A stretch of 64,000 nucleotides of DNA from Diprion similis (Eukaryota; Arthropoda; Insecta; Hymenoptera; Diprionidae), in NCBI RefSeq assembly GCF_021155765.1, contig NC_060111.1, forward strand, positions 8,121,981-8,185,980. The letters run 5' to 3'. The notes under the pieces are model-generated. The model saw nothing but the letters and a program-made list of their open reading frames with translations, was not told the origin of the DNA and made no database searches. This document shows positions 1 to 12,300 of this stretch, piece after piece. The stretch's first letter is position 1; every line of letters starts with the position of its first letter. The position numbers and the translations under genes were made by a program.

Positions 1-1890
1 TCGATAAGTGTTGTCGTTGAATCGGCCCAGTTTTATTTTAAGTTTAATATTCCCAACATATCTCTTACCTGTACGTGGCCAAATTCGTATTTACCCTGAC
101 AATGGTTCAAGGTTCAAAGTTAACAAGTACACCCACCAATAAAACTGAATGGAAATCGCCTATAATCTTCGAGGGAAAGAATTCATCGTACATTTAAAGT
201 CAACAAATATATGGATAGAAGTGACAACGTCTTGGGAAGCTGTCGAAACGGATCTTTTTTCTTCACGCGATACGAATTCGTCTGGGTGATTCCGTTTACA
301 TCGGAAATAAAAGGGTGGGTGGATTGTTGGGTGTGTGGTGGTGGATAGGTAGGGACGAGGTAACGGAGAGGGAGATCAGCAGCCGCGTGCGCATGTGTGC
401 TTCTAGTTTTCTGGACCACTGGGCTTGGGACAACGGTGATAGAGTAGAAAGGCAAGAGGTCTCGATGCTTTCTCCCAGATTAAATGTCGCCCTGGCTCCC
501 GATTCCTCTCTTGTGCTCCATCTCGTCCACGCCTTCGCCATATCTATCTCCACCACAGTCTCTGCATTGCCGTTTTTGCTCACCCCCCCCCCCCCCCCCC
601 CTCCTCCTCCCAAGCTCCTTTCGCCAGTCATATTTTTTAATGGCCCTCCTCTCTGATATGCCCGCCAACATTTCTTATCCAAGATGAAATTGAATTTTGC
701 ATACCATAGATACTATCGTTTCGTTGTGCGTCAGTCTGTAATTAAGATTACAAAAACCACTCGATTTCTGCTTACGGATAAATATTTTCTTAGCCAGACT
801 GAGTTTTTCAGTTGGGTAACAATTTTCAATTGAATCATAAAACTTTGCACGTTTGATAGTTCTTCTATAATTGCATTGATTCTACTTTGAATAGGTATTC
901 GAATAATTTTTATTAAAAATCAACACAATGGTTTGGGTTTCGATAACTCTATAGTAGAAATCAAACCATTATTTGAATTTACCGATAATCGAGCAAGTCT
1001 ATACATTATTGCCTTAAAATAACCGATAATATTTTGTTTTGTTTTGGATCAATTCTTTTTCCTCAATTTTACAAAAAAGTTTTGGTGTGAATGGCACGTG
1101 GGGGTCGAAGAAGGATTCTTGGACGGGTCAACAATTTTTGGGGTGATTGAAATACCCAACAGGATTGTCGAATCGGTCTGGCTTATCGAACATGGCGCGG
1201 ATGCAGGCACCCTTCGTATCCCTGCCGTTTGTTCGAGAGTATCTGAAGAAATTGTGGATCGACTTCGAAGGAAATACTCGTTATCTACAGTTCTTCCTGT
1301 TCCAGAGCTGCCTGTGTGTGATGAACAATCGATGTGGATCGAGTGTTTTATCCCACTGGCCTCAAATTGATCACCTGTCCCTTTTCATTCCCGTACATCA
1401 ATCCTGCATGAGTGCATGACTGAACTTGGATATAACTATCACTCAATCCGATCTGCTAAGATGAACAATTGTCAGCCGTAGCATCATTTTGAGGAAAGTT
1501 GATTGTCTTTGGACTGATTCTTCTGCAATCCCTTGACTGGCAAGGACGTTATCTGAATATTTCGTCAATATTTTTGGAACGACTTGACCAATCATTTTCA
1601 AATTCATAACTCAGGGGTTTTTTGGGACGTTGAATTCAAATTTGACGTCAAATTTTCAAAATTCGAAATGACGGATCCAATGTGGTGGACGAAAACTGTT
1701 TCAACTGGATTTGATCAGATTTGAACTTATTGCTCCCTATGTTAGATTCAATATCTTGAATTATCAGAACTTGATTTCAGATTCGTAATCAGAGAATTTG
1801 ATCAAATTTCGAACTTTTTGTCTGCCATATTGGATTCGCCATTTTGAGTTTTGAGATTGTAATATCAAATTAAAATTGAGCGACCTCAAA
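1..1890. other. Upstream AT-rich region, no gene recognised
   Basis: No gene is supported here. Open frames around 296-687 exist on both strands only because they cross a C-rich tract, and they read as low-complexity proline or glycine runs. An open frame at 1044-1370 (+, 108 codons) overlaps another at 1147-1419. Neither has a recognisable domain, a signal peptide or convincing splice sites. From about 1660 to 1860 there are phrases about a 'gtggtgga'/'ttggattcgcc' motif that resemble those near 5800-5880, which suggests an old dispersed repeat. This remains a weak impression. Confidence 0.5.
583..601. repeat. Poly-C homopolymer run
   Basis: An uninterrupted run of 19 C is followed by CTC-rich sequence. 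It explains the proline/glycine-rich open frames on both strands. A second run of similar length lies at 26939-26959. Such long poly-C is unusual in an AT-rich genome and its exact length is prone to sequencing error. Confidence 0.9.
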
Positions 1891-2228
1891 ATAGCTATTT
1901 ATGTGGCATGCCCGTAAACCGTCTGTTTTTTTTTGGCAACGATAAAGATTTCAGGACGAGCTGAAGGCGAGCCGAAGCGAGCACTGAAATTATCCGCGCC
2001 AAAAAACGGTTTACGGGCGTGCTACATAATATATTTTTTACGGCATGGGTATTGAAAAGCAAAACGAAAAGTGAGGTTATGTCGCGATCTGTTCGACGAA
2101 GCTACTTTATTCGGGAGTTTGGAATGCGCACTTCGAACTGCGCATCAAAACTGCGGAATAAAGACTTTATTCAGCAACTTTGTTCGCTGCCGTATAAAGT
2201 TAACTTTTCAATGCCCATGCCGTAAAAA
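1891..2228. mobile_element. Composite double-hairpin element, copy 1
   Basis: Two adjacent inverted-repeat modules are visible. The first has arms at 1900-1921 and 2007-2028 (tatgtggcatgcccgtaaac against its inverted copy). The second has arms at 2039-2059 and 2204-2224 (tacggcatgggtattgaaaa against its inverted copy). The interior of the first holds a GAGC/GAAGCGAGC-rich stretch. A second copy in the same order and orientation is at 23359-23888, so this is a dispersed repeat. Short open frames shared by both copies (around 2071-2262 and 23698-23886) come from the repeat and I do not treat them as genes. No transposase is present, so the element is non-autonomous; its superfamily is unknown. 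Confidence 0.8.
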
Positions 2229-3642
2229 CATTTGTATACACAGTTTCATAAAGATTGATTAATATTTTACCTCTGCCAGCAACGTCTCGCAAAATGCCAG
2301 TCGAGGGGTTAATCGAAAGAAATTCTGCTTCAGAATATTGAAAAATTGAAATTGTGACAATACGATTTCGTTACGCAACTGAAAATATATATTTTGAAAA
2401 GCAATTGCCAAATTGAAGATATAATATTTTTGTTTTTCTTAAACCTCTCGGAACATGACATCTCTTGAGGATTTTTTTAATAAAAAAGTGCTGAAATCAT
2501 TTAACTTCTATTTACGATGAAGACAAGATTAATTGCTCAATTAGGCACGTGAATACGCTGTCTCATAATCGACACTTGAATGATTGTTTTAAATATTGTT
2601 CGTGAATCTAACAGAGCAAAAAATATCGTTTTGATACTGATCATTGGATCCGGATAATGAACGTTGAACATAGCAAAGCCATTTGCTATGCAGACTGGCT
2701 TGAGGGAAATCGCTGTACACATAGAGAATAGTTTCAGGTGGGTGAAAAAAATTGCAAAAACCTTATTGTCTGAACCTGTTGATAAATAATGATCCTTTCA
2801 TTATTTTTTTAACAAATAGATATAATAGTAAAAAATAGGATCAATAGTAAAAATCAGGAGCTATAGGAACCGCAATTCTAAATGATGATGAAGTTAGTAA
2901 CGTTACAGTAACGATTCATATTTAGAAAAAATAGTCACTTCGCAAATCTAGGATTGTCTCAAACTTAGTAAACCGTGATCAACAGAATATACTCGTACGT
3001 TTCGAAAAGTCGACTCCTTGAAAGTGATTCTGAAATTCCATGAAAATGATTTTTTTTTTCTGACATCTCGTTACGATAACCTCACTAACTTCAGCCTCGT
3101 AATTCTGAGCTCGTCAAGGTTTATCGACGCCGAGGATATATATTTGCTCTCCTGAAAACGCTTACGAAATATGGATTAAGACTCGCCTGATGGTTGCTGG
3201 AAGCTTCTAGAAGAAAATAATTTTGATCCGGAAAATGAGTATTCCTGACGATAAGTAAAAAATGTCTGTCGAAGCGCATTCAGTGTGAATTAATTTTTTC
3301 AATACCCTTGGACAGATATACAAAAACTAACTGAAAGATTAATTTGAACAACGAAATTCACTTAACGTTGACCGTTTTACACACAGACACTTACGGATTC
3401 TTATAAAACATTGTAGAATTTTTTATCGAGCATTTGGTCGGAGATTTTTTATATTGCTGTTATATAACCGTAAATATCTTTCCAATTTTTATTTTCCAAA
3501 CGTATAAATTTCAAATGAAAATAAAAAAATTTCAAACATCAAAAATCATGTTTTCTCTTGGTTATTTTAATTTTTCAATTTTGAATTTTAATTAGCATTC
3601 TTAGATCATTGTAGTATTAAGAAAGATATATCGGACCCTGAA

Positions 3643-3670
<28 letters not shown>
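3643..3670. repeat. (AT)n microsatellite
   Basis: Fourteen uninterrupted AT units. Confidence 0.95.
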
Positions 3671-3673
<3 letters not shown>

Positions 3674-4850
3674 TAAATGACTGCAGAAAAGTTACCAATT
3701 AATTAAAAAATAATAACAAAAATCTCATTTTGCCTGCCCACTTTGAAATTTTGGTTAGCATATTTGTGGTTTTAGCCACAAAATTGATGCAATCTTTTTT
3801 TTTATATTTTTTAATAGAGCAAGTTTTTGATACTTATCGAAAGAAAAATTAGCACACCAAATTGAAGAAATCGAATAGTGTTTTCTAAATTTTAAGCGCG
3901 AAGCTTCTCTTTTAATTAAGGCGTAACGCGAAAACGATTTTCTTACTTTGGCGAGAGCTTTATCGCTGTGGTTTCAAAAGAGAACTGCGCAGATCGTTAC
4001 GTAAGAGGGAAGTAGCTAAAGGAACGAGCAAAAATCTTTCACAATCAAGTCACGTCAAGCGATGTCTCAATCGACTTGATAGTCGCTGTATAAATCAGTT
4101 CCAATTCAATCGTTTACATTCTGTCAATGTCCTTCAATCGCTAATCGAAATTGAATTGTTTTTTCATAAGCATACATATAATCCCAAATATCCAGACAGA
4201 TTTCGCTATCATTTTTATTCCTCTGTAAAATACTTGTACATGAGTATAAATGGATACCGCCCTAATTGATACCTACAGTAATGCACGATACAAGGAGATC
4301 CTGATTTTTTGTCGAAGAACCAAAGACCAAAAAATCGTTACCATATTCTAAAAACGGTTTGTCGCAATTTACTTAATTTTACAAGCCTAAGTAATGTGTT
4401 CTCTATAATTTACTGAAGAATGACTTCAAATCTTAAATGGATAATAGCCTTTAGATTATGACAATGCAATGATGAATAAATGCACCTGCACCAAAGAAAA
4501 AAAAAAGGTAAAAAAAACCAACGAACAGGTAGAACCAGTTATATGAACAATTTTGTTTTGGTTTCGTGGTTTCTGATTGATGCTCGTAGTAATCAATCCG
4601 GAAACGTGCCTAGAGATGCGATAACACTCTCAGACTATTTCTATTCGTATTCGTTACCGGCTGCGATAAGGCCTCAAGAAACGAGGAAGACAATATAGTC
4701 GTGACTGAAGGATTATATATTTTGTTAAAATCGGAGTTGAGTTTAGCAATTATTTAAAAATACGTTCAATATTTTTTCTCTCCTAACTGGCACTTCCGTA
4801 AATCAGCTGTGATTGATAAGAAATTGTGAAGTAAATCAACGACGAAGGAA

Positions 4851-4874
4851 TGTGTTTGTGTGTGTGTGTGTGTG
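4851..4874. repeat. (TG)n microsatellite
   Basis: TG repeat with one interruption (tgtgtttgtgtgtg and onward). Confidence 0.9.
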
Positions 4875-6278
4875 AAAAAAATTTATTTTAATCGTTCTTC
4901 ATTGCTTTGTGAATTGGAATTGTTTTCGGCAGAAGCACACATGTAGTGATACACGTTAATGGAAATGGCGCGAAATCTTGAAAAAATTTGTGCCCATCCG
5001 GTCATAAAAAACAAATAATCAGTCTTGCACTCGCAATTGATGAGGAAAATGAGTTTCAACTATGGGATTAGTAAACGTACAAACTATTTTTTTGTCGATC
5101 AAAAAAGATTTTAGTTATTATTATTAATTTCATATGAAAGTTTTGTTGCTTTTACGTTCACGCTTGACCTGAAACGTCTTTGTAACAGCTGGCGAGAAAA
5201 TATTTTTCTCAAAGCAATCAAATATCTGCTACCACAAAATGACGTTTTGTTGACTTGAGGAAAATTCGGTTCTTTTGATTTAAAATCCTTTTCAACACCC
5301 GTAAGCAAGCAATTTTCGATCCAAATAACTTTTTTTTCAGTGCATCCATTGATCTAAACAACAATAATGCTATGAAATTCAATTCTTTTGCTATAATCTC
5401 TATTTAAAAACGTCGATAAATAATACTAGTACTTAAAATGATAGACTACATGTGAAAGCTATTCGATCAGCCGACTAACGCCCCAACAGGACATTTTTAG
5501 GCATCCGTGAAAAGGTGTGGAAATTTAATCCTTTCAGTCACAGCGTCCCACCTTAAGAATTTCGACGTCTGAGCATTATTACAGTTTATTTACAATTTGA
5601 AAAGATCGTTTTGTTACTTCGTATGACCGTCAAAATATGAAAAAATTGAATTTTTTCCACATTATTGAACCCACTCACAAACACACGACCGAATCTGTCC
5701 AGCCCGTGCATGCGAAAGGAGAAGAAATCCAAAAAAAAAGAAAGAACATTTAAAAAATTAAAAACACAAAAAAATAAAACCGTGATATTTTTTTAGATCT
5801 TACATCCACCATGTTGGATTTAGAAATGATGAAATTTTGACATCAGATTCGTGATCAGCGACCCCAAAAACCCCCGAGTCACAAAATTCAGGCCAAAATA
5901 TTGAGTTGAAAAATGAACGCCTCAAGAGGGGGCAATTTCCTGGCATCCCGGAAATGGGAAGCCCTGTTAGCGCCCGAAAAGAGACCGTTTGGTGCCCTTC
6001 TCCAAGTGCTGCCGTACCACACTTTGCAGAAATTCGTGTTAACTGACGAGAAAAATGTCGTGGCAATGGAGGGGATTTCTGAGACTTGTTTTATCCGCTT
6101 ATTCTTCTATGACGCGCATTGGCTGTCAGACTCACCAAGTTGTGAGTACTAATGGCGCAGGCTTGCGTTCTGAGTTTCGAAGATTTGAATTGAAATCGCA
6201 GTGCTGACACACTGCTTCGCCAAAAACAAAAATTACTCATGATTTTGTGATCGTGTGAATCGTGAACAGTGCATCAAA

Positions 6279-6336
6279 ATGGATTGGATCATTTTGACAT
6301 GCGTTATTGCTTTCATCGTCTCAGGACAGCCTGAAG
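6279..6336 (+). CDS. Pvr: Pvr exon 1: signal peptide
   Basis: The ATG at 6279 opens [19 protein letters not shown], a short hydrophobic leader with small residues at its end, followed directly by a donor (gaag|gtaaat). It ends in phase 1, which matches the acceptor at 10118. It is the only leader-like exon I find on the + strand within 4 kb upstream of the first Ig exon. The link across a 3.8 kb intron is inferred; a transcript would settle it. Confidence 0.6.
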
Positions 6337-9300
6337 GTAAATTTACAAACCACACTGCATAAGGTGACACAATTTCTTGTAACTTTTGTATTTTACATGC
6401 AACCAGCAGGCGCATCTTTTTACTCATCGTGCCAGATTTGCTGCTTTGGTGGGACAAAATATCTGACCTATTTTTTTTAAGGAAAGTCTTAATGTCGTGT
6501 AAAAAGACTGTCAAGTTCTGAAATAAGTTCATGCAGTCTTATCACTTTCGTATCATTTGAACACTATCACAGATGTGATAAATATTTAGTCGAACGTTTT
6601 CAGGCATCAACGTGAGATTTTACGAAAATGTTGAAGTATCAACTTTTTTAACGTTTCTAAACTTATCTCAGGATAACTTTTACCATTTTTTTGCAACCTG
6701 CAGTTTTATTGGCGTTAAAAAACGTATTTTTTTTTTTTTTTCTCACCGCACATAAATTTTTGGTTCAGGAGTCGCGTGAGGACAGTTACAAAAAAGTGAA
6801 ACACTATGTTTTTCTCGATTATGTATTGTTTGGTAAAGTAAATGGAAAGAAGAAACAAAAATTCGAGATGTTGAAACAAACTTTCACATATTCACAAGCT
6901 TTTCAAACAGGTGAGATTTTTGGTATATACGTCTAAATATTTCAACTATCGAAAAAGTTACAAACACACAATATAATATAAATATATAACATGAAATAAC
7001 AAACGTAGTATTTTTTTGATATTACTTTCTTACCGAAATGAATCACCAGTTTGATTAACAAAATATTCGACTAATTAAGCTCTATTTAAAATATCGATCA
7101 TTTTTTATGAATAACCCTCTATATTGTATAATCAAATTATAGAAAACAAATATCATTCAGTATCGAATAATAGGTTCTTAATAATACCACGTTTTCAGAA
7201 AGAAATAAAAATAACCCACGGTTTTGATTTTTGATTTTTGATTTTTTTTAACAACCATCAGTAGAGTGGAACTGGAAATAGATAACTAAGATCAATCCAT
7301 AAAAACCCAGATAAATAAGATTATTCAATAAAAATCAGCTGTATTCGCAAGCTGTATTCGCCGTCCAAATTTTTGACTTCGCACTGATCTATGATGCCGA
7401 AAGTTTGAATAGTTAGATTTTTTAGGGTAAACACAAAATCAGTTTTGGACATACATTTAGAACATTGGGAACATTAACTTGTATGATAAATGAACTACTC
7501 CGACAAAGTAAAATCTAATTCGGAGTGTGCAGTTGACGTTGGAATCTGACCACAAGATTTTTTTATATCCGTCAATTATCACGCGATGTAAAATGACTCA
7601 AGTTTAATCGGCTCTTTGTTAACTATCTGTTTTCCCGTTGAATGCGGTCCGTTGAAACCACCGCGGATTTCCTTTCTATGATACTTTCATGAGTGATAAG
7701 AAGTGCTATAATGCAAAAACGAGCTATGTGATATTTATATCAGTTGAAGTAAAAGATCTTAAGGGGACACGTCAGTGAAACTAAACTTTTTCAGTTTGCT
7801 TGAAACTCGAACTCGTAATAAAGCTCCATAAAATAAGTGGTTATTATTCAAAATAACGTCAAAAATTGTTGTTTTCGAAAAACTTGCGTCACAATTCTTA
7901 TCGTAAGAAACTGAAAAAATTCCACAGCTATCAGAAGAGTGTAAAGAACAAAAGTTACCATGGAAATTTCAATCCGACAAGTTACCACATAATTGACAAT
8001 TTTCAAAAAAAAAAAAACACACAAATTTTTAAGAACCAATTCTTGCGACAATTACGTGGTAACTCGTCGGATTGCAATTTCCATGTCAACTTCTGTTCTC
8101 TACGCTCCTCTAATGGCTGTGGATTTTTTCCACATTTTTACGATGAGAACTGCGATGCAAGGAGTTTTTCGAAAGACACCACTTTTTGACGTTGTTTTGA
8201 ATAACTGGATACATGTGAAACGTAACTGATTGGAGCCGAGTGAAATCCACTTGTTTTATTGAGCTTTATTATCAGTTCAAATTTCAAGCAAATCGAAAAA
8301 ATTTAGAGTTTCACTGACATGTCCCCTTAACTGAGCTCTGGAATAACTTGATTCAGGATTGGAAAATCTGAAAACGTTACAAATTTTCTATTACAAACTT
8401 GACTTAATTTTCGTCGATATGACTGGATTGCTTCTTTACGAAAAACACTCACTCGATCTTGTCAAATAATCATCACAAAGGCTGTAAAATAAAGATACAA
8501 ATTGCGTGACGGTTTCCTCATCAAAACTACGCCTTGGGTTTAACCTTTCCGACCACAGAGAAAACCAACTAAAAATCCGCTGGACATTCTGCGTACAATT
8601 TTTTTCCTGACAAACACGTTTCCGCCGTTCTGAAAGTACGAATTTTCCAAATAGCAACATCAGAAATTTATATTTGTTGTGAAATTTCCGTATTGGCGTA
8701 GGATTTTTTCGTTTATACTTGTTTCTCGAAGTGAATTGTGTTGCTTCCAGTTTCTTTGACTAATCATTCAATAATTTTTTCATTGATTCAATGAAATTGG
8801 GTTCCTCAAAAACTCTTCAAATCGATTCAGGTTTCATACATGCATATGAGACATTTGGAATCAATGATTTAAATTTCACCGATGATTACACGGAAGAGTT
8901 AGTATTAAAGACTTTCTGCGCGTATAGAACTATCACCCCGAAAATTACAATTACCTTCATTACTTAAAAAATTTAGCTATCGTGCTACTTATCGATGATT
9001 GGAAAACATTTTGAAGATACTTTCAGATTGCCAGCATATTCGATGGGTGTGTGTGTTTTGAAAACCACAATCGTGATCACACATGCTTCTTTTTCAATGA
9101 TTGACGATAGTTGGAAAGTAGGGCAAGCGATGCCGTTTACTGAGACATAAGTTATCGCCTCTTTAAGGTGCTTATAAAGACGCGTTGTACACCTCGAAAA
9201 CGCGGGGATGCAAAACTCCTGTAACGCTCAAGCGATCAGAGTGAAACTTAGGCAGTTGATGCCTTATTTTGGCAAAAAGTGGAGCGTCTTTTTACTTTTT

Positions 9301-12300
9301 CAAAATTTGGAAAAAAAATTTACATATTGGTTACCACCCACAGAAATTGGCCAAATTTTCACAGTTACACTGAATGGATCGAACTATCTGGTATGATGCC
9401 ACTTGGCGGTGATGAAACACACACTTTGAGCCCAGTCCCATGAGATTTGATGGTGAAATGACGAAATGGCAGCCGATCTGGTTTTCGATTACGAAGAACA
9501 CCGAAATCTTATTTTGGCGACATTTGTTACCGACATTTCGGGCATGCCGGTAATGTAAGCATATAATGTCGGTAAAAAATTACCGGCAGGCGTGAAAGAT
9601 CGGTAACAAGTGTCGCTAAAATGAGATTTTGGTGTTCTTCATAATCGAAAACCAGATCAGCTGCCATTTCGTCATTTTACTATCAAATCTCATGGAACTG
9701 GGCTCAAAACGCTTGTTTCATCACCGCCGAGTGGCATCATACCGGATAGTTCGATCCATTCAGTGCAACCGTAAAAATTTGGCCAATTTCTGTGGGTGGT
9801 AACCAATCTGTAAATTTTTTTTCAAAATTTTGAAAAACTAAAAAGACGCTCCACTTTTTGCCAAAATAAGGCATTAACTGTCCAAGTTTCACTCTGATCG
9901 CTTGAGCGTTACAGGAGTTTTGCATCCCCGCGTTTTCGAGGTGTACAACGCGTCTTTATAAGCACCTTAACAGAGAACACTTTTGAAGATATTTACATCG
10001 AGCAAGGTCCATAGTACACATCGGTCCTGTGAATGTTACCTTTTTTACTCATGGAACTTCTATGTTTACCATAAGGCTGATCAGTCCGTCTGTACATGTA
10101 TTGACGTAGGCGTTGCAGCACGGAAACCAAGGATAAAATCCAACGCAAAGAACGGCATCATTCAAGAAGGAAATGAACTGAGAATATCCTGTAAGGGTGA
10201 CAGCAAACTCCACTTTTCAACCATGGATGTTCCACATGCAAGTATCAAATGTTGCCACCATGCCTATACTCGTGCCGATGGTTCGTTAACGCGTTAAAAA
10301 AACGACAAATATCTCTCTACCACTAATACCTTTACACCCTACAGCAGTCAGACCCGTGCATTAATGATCTGAATTTCGGTTGGGATACTGTCTCCTTCGT
10401 TTGTCATAATGCTACTCGAAGAGACACAGGATGGTATGCTTGTGCGGAGGAGGGTATCAAAATCCGCAACACTGACCAAACTCTTCAACACGCTCATCAT
10501 GACATCGCTTGGATTCATATCTACGTAAATTGTAAGCTATATTTTCTATGCTTAAATATTAGGGTTTTCGCCCGTTTGGTTGATGAACTAAGTGGAGCTG
10601 TACGGAAAGATTAACGTATCCAATTGTAACATGTCTTGCTTGGAAGCCAGTACAACCAACTGTAATCTGCAAGAACACACATGGCAGCATAAAATTTAAC
10701 GACTAGTAATACTTGTTCTAAGATTGCGTGTCTCTATCGGTTGTGCAATCCTTTTTTTTTCACGCGATGATTTGTAGAAAGCATATAGTTATCATTTTGA
10801 TCCCTTTGAGAATCCGAAACGCATATTCCTTCTGCCGACGTGATTTCCATCCATCATTCGCAGTGACTAACAATCGGTGATCTGGCACCCCTTTTTGAAT
10901 CCATAGATTTGCAGAAAGTATTTTGCAGAAAGGATTTGAAATTTTCATCTCTACACTTACTCGGTTCGTGACTAAAATCCAACTTTGAGCAAGTTTCTAG
11001 CAGGAGTTAGGTTAGGTTAGGTCAGTTTTGTTGGGGATTTAATGGGGTGAGAAAGCGATAGAACCATGGAATAATTGAAGGTGAAAACTGATTAACAAAG
11101 ATTCCTTCAATATGCGTAGGAACTTGTAAGCTAGTTAAGGGATGTTTGTGGACGTGCATTGCTAAAGAAATCTGTCTTCTTTTAGGGGCCCAAGGGCCCA
11201 GTTTTTTCTTTGAATCGAGTTTGAAAAAATAAACACATACATTACTGTTGCGACGTATACATTTCATAGCAAAAATGCTGTAGAGTCATTAGATTAAGTA
11301 CGGACATGCCAAACCCGGTATATGGCCTTAGCCAGGTCAGTCCGTGCCGCGCTGTCCGGCAGCTGTAACTATCCCACATCTGGCAAACAATATACTTATT
11401 CGGGACCTTCAAATCAAGTAATAAATACCTTTTTGGCGAGTCAAATCATAGCACGAATTTCACCCACATGGGTTTTTCCCATTTTTTACGACACTCAGTT
11501 GGTCAACAGATGTGTACGGGAACCAGCCTGGACAACGCGGCTGCGACACAGTCGCCTATTGTTTAACTTTTACACTCTTACCTGGTCCTCTCCCCACTTT
11601 CTACGCCATTCCTTTTCATTTTCTCAACCAATCCGAAAATTTGTTATATTCCTACCAATCAGAAATCAGGACCAAGAATTTTTCTGACTTCCGTCTCCTA
11701 CCCTTAAACCAAAACTCCCACTCCTATTATCATCTACCTCAGAAATATTTCGAAACTAAAACCTCAGTCAAAAACGATCCTCACGGTGGTACACACTAGT
11801 ACCATCGCCCCGAAACTGAACTCAAGATCATTGGCTCCGGGAATATCTAACTTATATTCTCGTTATTAAACTATCGAAAACAAACGAAATTCATTCAACA
11901 AACTAACTTCTAACCAATTTTCTAACTACAACTGTAAACTTCTCACCATATTGATTCGTACTTAAATATATTTAAATATAAATATTATACTCCGAGTCAA
12001 TCAATATCTTATCCAGAAGTACCTACAATCCTTTAATTAGAATTGTAGGAGTTCACGTCGTGCGAGACGCGATTCCAATAATTGTGCCGCGGACGCGTGA
12101 ACACATTACGGTGTTAGAATTTTTTCTCAAGAAACAAGGTATCAATAATTCTTATTATTTGGTTGGGTTAGGTTAGGTTTGGTTTGATTGGGTTAGAATT
12201 GTACTAATCGAAAGGAAAAAATTGAAGAGTCTTTTACCGTGTATTGTCTCGCACGACACTTTAGTGAAGTGAGGGTATTAAATTGGGTATTATTTGTTGA

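Larger units (their letters stand above)
2229..6278. other. AT-rich spacer upstream of Pvr
   Basis: No coding gene is supported. The stretch has an AT microsatellite (3643-3670), a TG microsatellite (4851-4874), long A/T tracts, and about 5790-5900 a segment resembling the dispersed sequence at 1660-1860. Overlapping open frames on both strands at 5800-6152 have no recognisable domain. The last few hundred bases before 6279 presumably contain the Pvr promoter and 5' UTR, but I see no clear TATA box or initiator. Confidence 0.5.

Noticed and set aside
315..656. Overlapping open frames on both strands around the poly-C tract
   Set aside because: Low-complexity proline/glycine runs with no domain or splice support.
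7759..8330. Calling the TTAA palindromes piggyBac elements outright
   Set aside because: TTAA is its own reverse complement and could be the tip of the inverted repeat; no transposase and no known piggyBac terminus is present.
11006..11021. Telomere
   Set aside because: Only three TTAGG units within a gene intron; ordinary interstitial repeats.
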